Below are positions 29,684-42,868 of a stretch of DNA of 64,000 nt, piece after piece. The notes below the pieces were generated by a model, which saw only the letters and a program-made list of their open reading frames with translations, had not been told where the DNA came from and searched no databases. Source of the stretch: Annona cherimola (taxonomy: Eukaryota; Streptophyta; Magnoliopsida; Magnoliales; Annonaceae); contig CM059974.1 in the NCBI GenBank assembly GCA_030490835.1, positions 3,169,501 through 3,233,500 of the forward strand, written 5' to 3'. A program made the position numbers and the translations under genes. The first letter of the stretch is position 1, and the number at the start of each line of letters is the position of its first letter.

Positions 29684-30181
29684 AATACATACCCATCTCA
29701 CAGAAGCCTGAAAAAGTATTAATTTAGATTTAGAATAAAATATCAATAAGTCTAATATCATAATGCAAGTAATCAAAAAGATGCTTTTTCGATCTCCTCA
29801 GTCCCAATGCAGGTATGCTGGTGAGTGAAGGTATTGGTTTCTTGTGACTTTTTAAATCGCAATGGACTTGGGGTCTTGATTAGTATTATGTTTTTATAGA
29901 CTAGTGCACTAGAAACGACGGGGTGAGACACGGTTCCTTTGTTTTTTTGCTATAACTTTCTTTTTTAATGGTGGGAGGAAATGTCTGGTAACTATTAATG
30001 TAATCGACATCATTACTGTTATTTTATGTTTAATTTTGTTCTCAATAGTGCTTTGGTGCTTTCAAGTTTTCAGCCAGCCTTTCTGAGGATGTTGTTAAGT
30101 TGAAAGATATTCACGCTTCTTGCACGATCAGGTGAAATGGTTTTTGAATGAGACATCTATCTTACTATAAAAAAAAAAAAA

Positions 30182-30360
30182 AAAAACTTGGCCACGCTAG
30201 TTATGGTAACATGGTAACCAAGGGCGGTTGATATTTAGCACCCTGATTCGAACCTCCTTATGGATAAGGGATTTTGCCATTTAATCCTCTGTTGTGGGGG
30301 TTTTAAGATTTCACCCGGAATTTACAGAATTTTCCCTGTATATATAAGAGAGTACGTAGG
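30182..30360 (-). mobile_element. Possible SINE, minus orientation
   Basis: On the minus strand, box B-like GGAGGTTCGAATCAGG lies near 30244-30259. The element runs to a T-rich end (A18 on the plus strand at 30165-30185). Box A and a target duplication were not found, so this is a tentative call. Confidence 0.45.
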
Positions 30361-30402
30361 AAAAATTTTCCTTTCTTTTAGGGTGTGAATGTATTCTATT
30401 AT

Positions 30403-30693
30403 GGGTGTGTTTGGTTGGAGATAAAACTTTTTATGAAAAGTTTTAGAGGTAGAAGTTGTCAAATTGATAGAAAGTGATGTGATATAATAGGGGTAATGAT
30501 GAGGAGTAAAGAGAATAAAGTTAAAATAGATAGGTTAATTGTATGGGTAGTTGTGTAGAAATGATTGAAAAGTAGGATAGTTTGTATAGAAAAATGTGAA
30601 AAAATAACTAAAAAATAGAATAGTTATGAAGAGTGAAAAGTTTTATGTTGAAAAGTTTTAATTGACAAGTTTTGGCCCCAAACAAACACACCC
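30403..30693. mobile_element. Tourist-like MITE, copy B2
   Basis: The element is 291 bp with ends GGGTGTGTTTGG and CAAACACACCC, flanked by TAT on each side (30400-30402, 30694-30696). It is the best preserved copy of the family, with inverted similarity over most of its length. Confidence 0.85.
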
Positions 30694-30696
30694 TAT

Positions 30697-32221
30697 AATA
30701 TCAAGATGTTGCATTGTATAAATGTAAAAAAAAAAACTTAAAGAGTACTTATGAAAACTTACTATATTTGTGTTTCAATAAATACGCAAAATCTTGGTTA
30801 ATTACTTGCATGGTTCATACCATTTTGTTCGGAATTGGCTTTGACGATTACAAGAAAATTTTCAATTATCTAATCAGTTAGGAACTAAAAATTCTCTCAA
30901 TTTAAAACTTACTTTGGTAAAAAAATTTAAAATTATTTAAAATAGAATTTCAAATGTTCAAACTTCCTGATGTTACCTCAAATAATGATTTTTTAACATT
31001 TTAACTTTTAATCGAATGAATTTAAGTGAATTTTAAAACTTATTGAGGTTTCATACTTCTTAAAAATCATTTACCGTCTAAATTATGAGTAGAAAATCAT
31101 AACTCAAACAAGAACTAGTGTAGGCGTCTTGTACTAATCAGTATCAGTGGGCATCCATCTACTGAGAGAACAGAAATTTGTTTTTTTATTTTAAAATTTA
31201 AAAAAAAAAAAAACGAGGGAGAATAGAGACGTGAGAGACTTGTCCTTGCTTGAGTTGGGTAGAACGTAGAGTCAAGGACAACTTACTTATCAAAAGATAA
31301 CTTGGTCCACAAGTTTTCAAGCCATGCGTGCGTCTTTGCTGGTCCGCACACTTAGCTGCATATGTTGCTACTACGGACAAATTGGAAATTAAATTATTAA
31401 TTATAAATCAAACCAAATAAAATCTATTTGGTGCTACTTGCACAGTGTCGGCATATTTCCCACAGTCACAGTAGTTGGCATGAAATTGAATTGGAAAAAA
31501 ATTAGTATTTCCTCTCCAACATTTTTTACTTGATAATTATTAGTTTTATAAAAATATTTCATGTATTAACTTTATTCAAAAAATCCATAACAACAAGGGG
31601 TGGTGCCCTAGTGTTCAGCGTCAATGTCTCCATATGAGCAGCGCTGTTGGAATCTCCATTCAGGCAGATAGCATTATTTGTCTTCTACGAGTGTGAAAAT
31701 ATTTATAGATATCTTTCTTAAGAAATGAGGTATTTATAGAAAGGTGTTTAGAAACGTTTCACACTCATAGAGGCTGTGAAAGGCTGTGGAAGTACTCAAA
31801 AAAAGTGCATGCCAATAACAAATAGTAGTATTTCAATCCGAAGTAAAAGTCTTAACCTAATTACTACAACGATGAAATATTCATTGGAGCATAATCTAAG
31901 GATAGGATTACATGGGTTTTTTTTTTTTTTTTCTCTTTTTGAAGTGATATGATTACATAGTTTTAGTTATGCCTGGGTAGAAGATGGTACTGGATAAAAA
32001 TATAAATAGAATAAAATATAGTATTGTTGTAAATAACATACGTCGAATCAACATCGAAAATTGAGATTTGAGATGGAAACAAAATCCGTGGAAAAGCAGC
32101 TTATTTTACTTTCATGCGCACATGCATCAAAGACAAGTGCGGTTTGGACAGAATAAAAGAGACTGAAAAGAGTAAATTTGCCGAAGGGAAGCAACCGACA
32201 AGTTGAAGACATCAATGAGAT
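30697..32221. other. AT-rich intergenic sequence, no gene
   Basis: A decayed relative of the 18284 SINE appears at about 31597-31670 (CAGCG then GAGCAGCGCTGTTGGAATC). Nothing else is recognised. Confidence 0.5.
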
Positions 32222-32224
32222 AAA

Positions 32225-32491
32225 GGGTGTGTTTGGCAATTAATAGAAAATGTCAAGTTAAAACTTTTCATTTTTCATAATTATCATATTTTTTAATAAT
32301 TTTTTTGTACTTTCCTATACAATTACCATACTTTTCAATCATTTTCTACACAACTATCAATACAACTAACCTATCTATTTTAACTTTATCCTCTTTAATT
32401 CTCATCATTACCCGTATTATATCACGTCATTTGACAACTCCTGCTCTTTAAAACTTTTCATCAAAAGTTTTATCTATTTCCAAACACACCC
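32225..32491. mobile_element. Tourist-like MITE, copy B3
   Basis: The element is 267 bp with ends GGGTGTGTTTGG and CCAAACACACCC, flanked by AAA on each side. The usual target is TAA, so the duplication may have mutated. Confidence 0.8.
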
Positions 32492-33136
32492 AAAAGATGT
32501 AACTTGGGAAAAATATGCGCACCGATATTGTCAAAAAACTACAATTATTATAATGAGGAACGGGTAAGTATCCTGTGGAAATAAACGAAAGAAAAAATGG
32601 AACTATTATACTCATTTTAAATTAGTTGCTACTTTTCGCTCACAGCTGGCGACGTGGTTTCGAAGGTGATCAGCAGTAAAAAAAAATTAGATGATTGGGT
32701 AGCGGCGTCATTCCCTCCAGGAAAATTATGCAAGAGTGTCCACCGGTGGAGATATTAAGGATATGGTAGAAAAGTATTAGAATGTTAGAAAAATACTTGT
32801 AGAATGATATTTGGATATTGTAAGAATTTTTCAGAACTTATTGTAATACTAGTTAGTTGAGATAAATGTAATATATTAAAAAAATTAGTTGAGAAAAAAC
32901 GTATCGCGAAATTCAGTGAAATAATAATTAAAAAAAAAAAAGAAAGATAACATCCAAGTAATTGGCCAGTTGAATTGTTAATCGATGCAGTTATAAGAGA
33001 TGCATGCACAAGAGCAACTGGTGTTGCTTTCTATGATTCTATCTATACTCAAGTGTTACTCACGTCTCTATGAAAACCGAAAACATGGGTAAACGACACA
33101 GTCCGTGAATTCCATCATGATGGATATGTCTATGCC

Positions 33137-33300
33137 CATGTGAAATTTGGAATCTATTTAGCAATTTAGTTTGAAATTTGAAAACAGATAAAATGGCCAT
33201 AAATACATGGGCCGGCGCATGTATTTATGCCCATTTTATCTGTTTTGAAAATTCAAAACAAAATGTTAAATAGATTCTAAATTTTCCCAAATTTCACATG
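33137..33300. repeat. Near-perfect 164-bp hairpin
   Basis: The arms, beginning CATGTGAAATTTGG and ending with its near complement CCAAATTTCACATG, pair almost throughout with a few mismatches and indels. The loop near 33214 is GC-rich (GGCCGGCG). It could be a compact MITE or a small-RNA hairpin. No target duplication is clear. Confidence 0.8.
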
Positions 33301-33452
33301 TAGATTGTTATAAGTGAGGCCCTCATAAGGGTACAAAATTTTTCAAAAAAATCGAAAAAAAGTGTTCAAAGACCGGATGCAACTCAACCACAGTTACACG
33401 GTCGTAACTGATCTTTACTTTGTTTGATCTGGATATATATATATATATATAT

Positions 33453-33817
33453 GGGATATGATCGTGTGCAGTCGGACTGCACCGTAATTACGGTGCAGTC
33501 CGCTGTAAAATGGACCCCACGTATATTAGATTGTAATGAAACTTTATACACTCATTTATCCATATATAAATCATACTTTAGACGGTTTAGATGTTGAAAA
33601 AACCACTTTAAACTTGATATTTACATTAAACTATTTTATTACGTTGATTTTGCACCATTTTAAGATGGAGACTACACACATGTTGGATTTTGATGAAAAT
33701 TGGTATGGTAATAAAGTGAACAATTCTAAATACAATGGGTGGGGTGGATTTATGGGAAATGATCAGGTGGGGCCTACAGTGCATGGACTGCACGGTGCAT
33801 GCACCGGATCATTTCCC
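33453..33817. mobile_element. Family D MITE inserted in an AT microsatellite
   Basis: Left end GGGATATGATCGTGTGCAG and right end GCACCGGATCATTTCCC are imperfect complements. A GTGCAGTCC-type motif is mirrored at both ends. AT dinucleotide runs flank both sides, so the exact duplication cannot be read. The 110-codon open frame inside is not a gene. Confidence 0.6.
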
Positions 33818-34936
33818 TATATATATATATACAATAATTTAATCACGGATTTTTTATATTTAAAGTAAACCAAAGCTTAAAAGCTACAAAATCAAAAATC
33901 TAAAAATTAAACACAAATTTGAAAATGAATTTTTATCAACACCTTAGAAAACAAAGTAGCTGACATCATTTTGTGTGCGCACCTTTCTAAAACGTCCCAG
34001 TTCGAAACCGAACAGGGCACTAGCCTGCATTGAAATAAAAAAGGGATTTGTGCAAATTCTAGTACCACTAATTAAAAAAGGGATATGTATTTTTTGGTCG
34101 TTTTTGACTTTTTAAAATGAATGAAATACTTTTGTGTTTAAAATTTTAAAATAAATATATACATATTCAAAAATAATAAAAAGTAATTTATTGATAATTA
34201 TATCTAGATTAACAATTTTACTAAAAAAACTATATTTTCTGAACAGTCTGAAATGACATAATTTCAGACATTTCATACCCTTAAAAGATATCTCTTATGA
34301 AATTAAAAAACATGCCTTCAATTTAGCCCAAACTATATACGTATAAACATAAATATTCTAAATTTCAAAAAAAAAAAATCCTAAATCCTTTTTAAAAACC
34401 AACTGCGTTTTAAGAAAATATAATCATCAAATTAGATCTTTCATAATCACGAAAATGGAGTTCAAACACAAAAAACTGCTTATTCATTTTGGTACATTAT
34501 GCATTACCAAAGTATTTCCATTTTCTAAATCAACATTATATGCTAATTATTACAATTAAGAATATACATTTCCTACCTTTATCGACTTACTCCATCTCAT
34601 TATTACCTATATATTTCCAATACTTAATTTATTAAAAAACTGATTTTACTTACGAAAATCATTTCATGCTTTACTAAGGACAACGTGTATTTAATTAAGA
34701 TGCACCCCTCTCTAACACAGTCTCCAATAACTCATATACAAACAAACTACAAACTTTTTTTTAAGGATTTGTTTTAGTGCAACCGAATGTATTGAATTTT
34801 TAATGTGTTTGGCTAGAAATCCAATGTATTTAATACACCTAGATTTACTTGTCTATGAAAAACGAAAAAAATAAAAAAAAATATTTTTGAGCCGGATGCA
34901 TGACCGACCGTAAAAGATAATGGTCCAATATATATA
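33818..34936. other. AT-rich intergenic sequence, no gene
   Basis: Short inverted fragments only (about 34090-34250). Nothing recognisable. Confidence 0.5.
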
Positions 34937-35330
34937 TATGGAAAATATTCAAGTGCAGCGGCTACTACACAGAAATTACAATGCAGTGGTGTCGAAATGG
35001 GCCCCACTTGATGATAAAATCATAATCTATACCATTAATTGTATTTAGAATAATGTATTTTATTACTGTATCAATTTTTATCCCAATTGGATAGGTGTAT
35101 GGACTCCATCTGAAAATGATACAAATTCGACGTAACAAAATAGTTTTATGAAAATAACAACTTTAAAGTGGCTTTTTAACATGTAAATTAATTACTATAA
35201 AATTTATATATGGATAAATAATCGTATAAAGTTTCATTACATTCTAATATAACTTTATTACATTGTAATATATGTGGGGCTCATTTTTAAGCAAATGTAT
35301 CGCTGGTGCAATGACTACCTTTATATGTAT
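34937..35330. mobile_element. Family D MITE, opposite orientation, also flanked by AT repeats
   Basis: The inner sequence (complement of TTATCCATATATAAAT and neighbouring phrases) matches the element at 33453-33817 in reverse. Terminal motifs containing GTGCAGCGGC and its diverged mirror GCTGGTGCA lie at the two ends. Confidence 0.5.
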
Positions 35331-35339
35331 ATAAGAAGA

Positions 35340-35700
35340 TCAAAGTTCGTGGCATTTATTCCATGAGCTGAGCTGGCCAAGGGTGGGTAGTCAAGCGCTA
35401 GCGACACTTTCCCAACCAAAACGCCAGGATGCGATGGACCCCATTTTCTCAGTTTGAAAGCGACGATCGGTTCGATGTTTTTCATTTCCTGCTGCCCGAC
35501 ACGCCTTGGCAAATATTCCGCGCCGTGCACAACCCTCGCAAGACTTCGCAATCAGTCAGATTTCAAGGATTTGTATCATGTCCCGTACGTGCTATTCCCA
35601 CCAGCATTATGAAAATTTTTTATCCCTTCTCCACAAGAATGAACACGTGAGCTGTTACGTCAAGCACTTGCATGCATGATCACCCGCATTCGGTTAGGGA
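35340..35700. other. Short higher-GC island, unassigned
   Basis: Open frames of 73-76 codons occur on both strands (35429-35650 plus, 35321-35551 minus) with no domain. It may be a single-copy remnant. Confidence 0.3.
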
Positions 35701-36739
35701 GGCGTTATTTTTCTCTAAAATAGTACTAGTGTAATCTAGTAAGAGCATCATTACATACAATTAATTGTATATATTCTTAAAATATATTATTCATTTTATT
35801 CTATTTTTACTTTTTTATTTTTATAAATATGTTTTCCTTAGTATATTTAATCTCTATATCAAGTATCGACATTTTATAATTTTATAATTTTTTATATTTT
35901 ATATTTTAATTTTATTTTTAAAAATTATCAATTTCAAGGGTATTTAGGTCCTTTTAAACTCCTTAAAATTTAAATTTTAAAAATAAAAAATAAATGTACA
36001 AAAGTACTGTAAAATGCTAAAATATGATACATAGAATAAATACACATAAGAAAATATGTTTATGAAGAAAAATAACATGAAATGAAAAATAAATAATTTA
36101 TTTTAAGTATGTATACAACTACTTGTATATAATCGGGCTCCAATGTAATATAATTAATAATTATTTCTATTTATTATTTTGTTGTTATTATTCTTGCATA
36201 TGTTAATCAATATATTTATTTTTCATCAAAAGTATAATGTTTGCGTTATCCCACATATTTCACACGTTAGCATTTAACATCTATTTCAAATTTGTATTCC
36301 TGATACAATTTCTATTAATTACATCTAAATACACCTTGCCTATGGTATAATTCGGCCTGTGGTTTTCTTTTCTTTTTTTTCGGATGAGAATTCGGCCTGT
36401 GGTGTTAAGTAACATAAAAATGTTGTCTTGTTTGGAACATATATCTTTTGTGCAATTGTTTTAAACTAATTTATAAAATATTTTAACTATCATTAACAAT
36501 CTTATTTTTACTTATATTGCATAAATGATTATGTTTTTGATCATTTCTCTTTACTTTTATAAAAAAAATTATTTTCATGATTTTACTTTCTATTACACGT
36601 TTTTAATACATTTTCTTGTCCAGGGCTTCTTTGATGGTCAAGAAAATGAGTAAAAAATTCATCTTTTTTTAACACCTTAGTTGATGCAATGTTTACCGGT
36701 CAAAAATTTTGTAGTTTCTTTCCTGATTTTAATCTGGCT

Positions 36740-37190
36740 CTGCATAAAAGTGGTTTTATATAACACTCTCAATTTTTAAGATATTAATGATTACATTTAA
36801 TATAACTTGTTTAGCTAGAAAACCAAGTTTCATTTAAATCAAGTGTATTTGCGAGCCACATTTACTTACAAATAGATATATTTGTGCATAAATTAGGGGA
36901 AATGATTAGATTCATTTACATATATATTAAATTATAATAATATTTTATGGAACCATTTATCCACATAGTAACAATATTTCTATGATTTAGACATTGAAAA
37001 TACTGTTTTAGACTTGATATTTAGCATTAAATTATTTTATTATATCAATTTTATACATTTGTAGATAAGACTTATATACAATGATACTAAACAAATAAAA
37101 TGGTTTAAATGATAATATCATTGATGCTAAGTACAATAGCTAGAGTAGATTTTTTTTTATGAACAATTAAGATATTAAAAATAAATAGGA
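36740..37190. repeat. Diverged family D relative
   Basis: CCAAGTTTCATTTAAATCAA and neighbouring phrases match 16850-17080. No end structure is preserved. Confidence 0.45.
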
Positions 37191-37199
37191 GTACATAGA

Positions 37200-37815
37200 A
37201 GGGCTATGATATAGTGCACCAAGGTGTTTTAATCTTTTTTTTCAAAAAAATTTTATACGACTATTAATCTGAGTGTATTTAACATGTGTATTAATTTTTA
37301 CCATTTTGGACTATTTTAGATATTTATTTTTTATTTTTGAAAATCAATGGCATTTTAGTAATTTTAAATTACCTAAAATGCCAATGATTTTCGAAAATTA
37401 AAAATAAATATCTAAAAAAGGGGGGTTACATAAAGATGGGTCTCGTTAGCTCGGGCTAAGCAAATGTCCCGCTTAGCTCACCTACGAAAACCCATTTAGA
37501 ATAATTTTTTTTGCATTTTTCTTCATACATTTGTTTATCTCAGTATACTTAACATACAAACCAAGTTTTACCATTTTTAAATATGTATATATATTTTTTA
37601 AAAAAATTTATTTAAAATACCATTATCTTTTAAAAAATTTAAAAATATATACACATATCCAAAAATAGTAAAACTTAGTTTATATATTAAACACACTTAG
37701 ATAAACAAGTGTATGAAGAAAATACAAAAAAAATTATTGTAAATGAGTTTTTTTTAAGGTGGGCTAAGTGGAACACTTGCTTAGCACAGGCTAACAGGAT
37801 CATTTCTCTTCCATA
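37200..37815. mobile_element. Family E half element followed by a family A MITE
   Basis: 37205-37425 carries the family E core (TTAACATGTGTATTAATT and its mirror ATTTTAGTAATTTTAAATTA). From about 37435 a family A copy starts (GTTAGCTCGGGCTAAGCAAATG) and ends near 37812 (GCTAACAGGATCATTTCTC). The junction removes the right end of the E element. Confidence 0.6.
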
Positions 37816-39300
37816 AAAGCGTAGCCCATCTTTATCCATATTTCAATCATCTAATATATTTTCCTCATGTTAATTTGCAATCTACCCGCGGGTAATATTA
37901 AAATAGAAAAAGACAAATATTATGCATTCAAAAATTTATTTCATAATATTATAGTTCAATTAATGGTACAAATATTTGACTTGAAAAGAGAAACAAATGC
38001 GATGTCAGATATTATCAAACAAAAGAAGAGAAAATGTTTAAAATAAAATTCGTTTTTCTCGAAATGAGGTGGAAAATATTTTTTACGAAATTAAAATTAC
38101 CCACACACGACATACAAATGCAACAAATGAAAGCGCTCCAAGTTGCATTTGTCTTTTTTCAGGATTCGTCTAAGCTGTTGGATTCTACACATAAGCATGT
38201 CTCTATTATTTTTTCTGTCATTGCGTGGGTTACTCACTCGGGGAAATGACAGAAAAAGTAGTTTGTACTCTAGCACTTGTCTAGATCACCTCAAGAGGTA
38301 AAAATACATAAGGCCCACTGGAAAATGGGAAAGATTGAGAAAAGTTTCCATCGTTTTATATTTTTTTTTCACTTATAATATTGAAATAAGACTTGACATT
38401 TTCATTATTCGATAATGGTTTTTCATTGTTATTTGTATATTAGTTATTAATTATTCCATTTCATACCAAAAATCAATTTATTATCTTTAGTGGTCTTATT
38501 TTTAGTATTAACTCTTGTTGCAGTGTACATTTTTTTCACATAGAAAATTTCATATTCTTTTGATCACTTTTCCTTTCTAATTTTTACGTACAAAAGTTGA
38601 AAGATAAGAGTGCCATCATATCATCCATCCTCAATGTTAACCTTCGGCCATACCACAAAGCACCCGAGTTAATTTATGAGGTGAGTCTTTTTTATTTTTT
38701 ATTTTTATATAATAAGGTGAGTCTTTTTAAAAAGAAGGCAAACAGAGACAAATAACGACGGATCATTAACGTGCCACTAATTCCAAACCATAGAAAACTT
38801 CGTCAAATATTTTGAAAGAAAACGAATTAGAAAAATGTATTTGAAATGCAAAAAATTCCAATAAAATAGGAAACAATATCAGCAAAATCAAGTATTAATT
38901 AAACTATTATCTCAAAAGAAAAAAATATTGATTAAACTAAAGAAGAATAATTATAAACACAAATAACGAGTAATGTAACATAAAAGATAAGCTAAGCGTC
39001 CCATGCCACTCCCATCATTCTAAAAAAAGTATAAAAGAAATATTCATCAACTACGTGGTTTTTCTAATCCATGCAAGCACAATTTGGAGTTATCTAATTT
39101 CTTCAATATACAAAGAAAAGCTTATTTTTACTTTTTTAATAACCAGCAGAAGAAAAGTTACCTAATGTTTGTTTCAACTACGGGTAGTTGCGGTTTATGA
39201 GCTATATGCATAGTTATTAGGAAGAAATTTTATTCCTAAACTTTTTGCAACAAATGAAATTTTGGTTCCTAAGCCCAGTTGCGAATGAGTTTTTCTCGTA
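37816..39300. other. AT-rich intergenic sequence, no gene
   Basis: Only chance frames (for example 38034-38249 plus, 71 codons). Nothing recognisable. Confidence 0.5.
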
Positions 39301-39309
39301 ACAGAATTT

Positions 39310-41200
39310 TTCCCATTGCCTGTCCTAGCACTGATCTTTAAAAATCCAAAAAAAATTAAAGGTGTCTAAAAATGATAAAAATTGATATACATGTTAAATA
39401 CATTTAGATTAACAGTTATATAAAAAATTTTTAAAAAAAATTAAAACAATAGTTGTATGTCTCAATGTATCCTGGCGCATACAACTGCACGCCAAAGATG
39501 TTTGGTATCCTCAAAGGACTCCACTGGCATGGTGTGGAGAAAGTATTCCCAAGGCCACTATTTACTATACTAATGATCATTTTTTTTTTATACTTTTACC
39601 TCTATATTTTAATTATTTTTCTTTACAACAATCCTTATTATTTTAACTTTACCTCTATCATTTTCTATCAATTACGCAACTTTAAAATATTTCATTTCCA
39701 CTCCCACCTTATCTCATAATCCCACAAAAATATCAATTATTAAACATCTCATAAAAATCTATAGATGACAGTTTTTTGCATCTAAAATTATGGTTGCAAA
39801 AGTTGAGACGTCTTAACTTCTACAAAGGGAAATAAATACAGCTACATCATCAGATATCATTATTGTTAAGGGTTATTTGGTAATTGATATTTTTATGGGA
39901 TCGTGTTATAGGGTGCAGAGTAGTAAATAGAATATTTTGAAAATTGTGTGATTAATAAGAAATGATATGGATAAAATTGAAATACATAGGTTTGATGGAA
40001 GTAATTGGTAGAAAAAATGATTTGAATACAAGCATAAAAGTGAAAAAAAATATTATTATTATTAATGGAGTAAATGACTGCCTCATGAAATGTGCTCCAT
40101 CTCATGTCATGGTATCCCACACTTGGAAGAAAACAAACGTCCCTTTATTTTATTTATGGGACGAAATCGCAGAGTCACTCGTAGATTAAGTAAACGGGTA
40201 AATATTTTTTTTAAAAAAAAAAAACTTTCTGATAAATATGTAATCCCTACGTAAATATTCTATGCCGTGAAGTTTGAACATTTTTAAAATTTCTTTGATA
40301 TTGTATTCTAATTTTTAAAATAAAAATAGAACAAGGATATATGTTGATTTTTCAAAAATTAAAATAAATGTTAAAAATTACCAAATTTCGTAGTGTAGAA
40401 AATCTAGGCGAGGACTTATATATAAGTTTTTTTTTAAAAAAAAAAAAAAAAAATTTTGGTCAGTTATAAATACCCCGATTACAAGCACCCACATAGAATC
40501 TGTGGGCTTTATTTGTTTATTTTTCTTGCTAAAGCCAAAAAGCCGCATGATTCTTTTCTTGTTTGCCTCTCGGTTTCAAGCCTGGTGCAGCGGTGCCTGC
40601 CTCGGTTCAAAGCTGTCCTGGAGTCAGAGTGAGCTTACCCTCCAAAGCCTATCCCATGTCCCTGTTCACAGCACTGCAAGGCCATGTGCAGATATATTCC
40701 CTGGATTGATTTGACAGTATCAACCCATATTTTTTGTCAATAAGATATCGTCATTTATGTCAGAATCTTTCACCTTGATCAGATTTTGCTGGTTATAACG
40801 ATCAGATTGGAGTAAGATTGTCTTACAGCTCGCAGCAGCAACATGGACGGTTGAGAATGACGGAGGGCCCAGTAAATGGATTGGGCCCTACTGAAAAGCA
40901 AGATATCTTGAATTTTTTTATTAATATTTTTACATTATGATATCTGATATTACATATTAAACTCATTGATTCAAGAGACTACACGTTCTTATTTATCTAA
41001 AGAAAAACAACAAATTTTTACCTATTCATTAACAGAGACTAACTGCTCACATCTATTTTTAACGGAGATCAAAGGCTCAAAATTAAATTCGGGCCAAAGT
41101 CCCGTGGAAAAGGTTTAATGATTATGCTTTATCAGACGAATGATTTAAAAAAACCAAAAGGCTTGTCTGGGTTAGTGGGCATCGATTGGATCGTTGAAAA
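39310..41200. other. Intergenic repeats and a small higher-GC patch
   Basis: A family E half element lies at about 39330-39500. A/T homopolymers occur at 40207-40224 and 40430-40453. A single-copy-looking patch at 40550-40715 contains TGGTGCAGCGGTGCC, slightly tRNA-like. No gene is supported. Confidence 0.4.
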
Positions 41201-41221
41201 ATGCTGGTGGGGCTGGATGAG

Positions 41222-41604
41222 GGACTCTGATCCTGTGCGCCCAGGAGCATTGAGCTCTCAATGCTCCCGGGCGCATACAATATTTTTTTCAATTTTTTTT
41301 TGAAATTTTTTTTATAAGATTGTTAATCTAAATGTATTTAACATGTGTATAAATTTTTGCAATTTTTGGAATATTTTAGATATTTATTTTTTATTTTTAA
41401 AAATCAGTTGCATTTTAGTACTAATTTTCAAAAATCAAAAATAAATATTTTCAAAAATCAAAAATAAATATCTAAAATACTCTAGAAATGTTAAAAAATA
41501 ATACATATGTTAAATACACTTAGATTTATAGTTTTATAAAAAAAAGTGTATACTCCTTGGAGCATTGAGAGCACAATGCTCCTAAGCGCACAGGATCAGA
41601 GTCC
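41222..41604. mobile_element. Family E foldback MITE, complete copy
   Basis: Ends GGACTCTGATCCTGTGCGC and its near complement GCGCACAGGATCAGAGTCC are well preserved. The element is 383 bp, with the shared family E core and no coding content. No clean target duplication is seen. A partial relative with a CGCATAC-type end lies at 130-380. Confidence 0.75.
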
Positions 41605-42258
41605 GCTTGAGAGGCTATGATTGCTTAATACGTTTCAATTTTGAGATTGACTTTAAGCACGGGGAATAGGGAGTGTGCACGCAGTCCTACTACAATCCAA
41701 GAGAGCCCATGCTTTTATTAACATTTTATTTTGGCTTTTTCTTATTAAAATTTCCGATATGTTAGGTACAGATGATTAGAGTCCAGTTGTCCTGGTTCCC
41801 ATCTCGATGGTGATGAAATCAAAATCAACGGGGTTAACGTTAGTTGTGTTCAGTCCTGGAAACCAGTTTCCAATGGTGCTACGCACAACTTTTTATTTTG
41901 ATGAAATTTGATTTTCTAGAAATAATTATTTTAAACGCAATGAGCTGATTGAATTTTGAATTTATCATCTAACATTCTAGTGATTCGATATTCTAAAATC
42001 CTGTTCCAAATGACATGAATGACATGATATTCTTTGCCTGATTCACTTCGCACGCGCGAGTACGCGACTACGACACAAAGAAGACAGTCATAACTCATAA
42101 AGCCAGATTATGACGCCCAAATGCCTAATGCATTTAGTAGGGTTGGTGGGTCATTGAGATATGTCATATCAGTGCCTCTTAGATGATATATCAACCAGTC
42201 ATATTTAATATAATTAACGTATTTGTTTAACGAAATAAAATGATTCATTATATACAAG

Positions 42259-42868
42259 TAAAGGTGTTAATGGTCATGGTCGACCCGTGAATCCGTTCGT
42301 CCAACCCGTTTATAAATGAATTTAGGCTGAGATTTTTGAATAAATGGGTTATGATCTGCCAACCCGTTTAACCATTTAATTAAATAAATTGATTAGGGTT
42401 GAGATTTTATAACTCATCAACCCGTTTAGTAACTCATTTAGCCCATATAATCTGTTCAACCCGTTTAATTTGTTCAACCCATTTAACTCACTTAACTCAT
42501 TAAAGTTATATATATATAAATACATGTAAACTCCTTGATTATTTTTCCTTTTTAAGTCTTCCTCTAGTCACCTAATTTTCATTTTTTCATTGCTGTTCTA
42601 ATTCCATTTTTCAGTTATTGGCCTATTTCCATTTCCCCTATGCCGAAAACACTCTCTCGTCTTTCCCTGCGAGATCATTATCTACTAAAGTCTAGGCTTT
42701 CAGGTTATTTGTTATACAACCCGTTTATTAAATGGGTTGTAAATGAGTTAGGGTTGAGATTTTTTAAATGTGTTAATAAACGGATTAGGGTTGATATATT
42801 TTAAATGACTTAGGATTAAGATTAGGATTAGGCTCCAACCCATTCAACCCGATCCGTTAATATCCCTA
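42259..42868. mobile_element. hAT-like non-autonomous element with 8-bp duplication (7/8)
   Basis: The 610-bp element has TIRs TAAAGGTGTTAATGG and, on the complement, TAGGGATATTAACGG. Flanks TATACAAG (42251-42258) and TGTACAAG (42869-42876) differ at one base. The interior repeats AACCCGTTTA-type phrases many times. An 8-bp duplication fits hAT-type insertion. Confidence 0.7.

Noticed and set aside
33536..33868. A 110-codon plus-strand frame
   Set aside because: It lies almost wholly inside a family D MITE and shows no protein similarity that I recognise.
40550..40715. Possible miRNA precursor or tRNA-like gene
   Set aside because: TGGTGCAGCGGTGCC and a TACCCTCC stretch caught my eye, but no complementary arm or box B at proper spacing was found, and it matches no plant miRNA I know.
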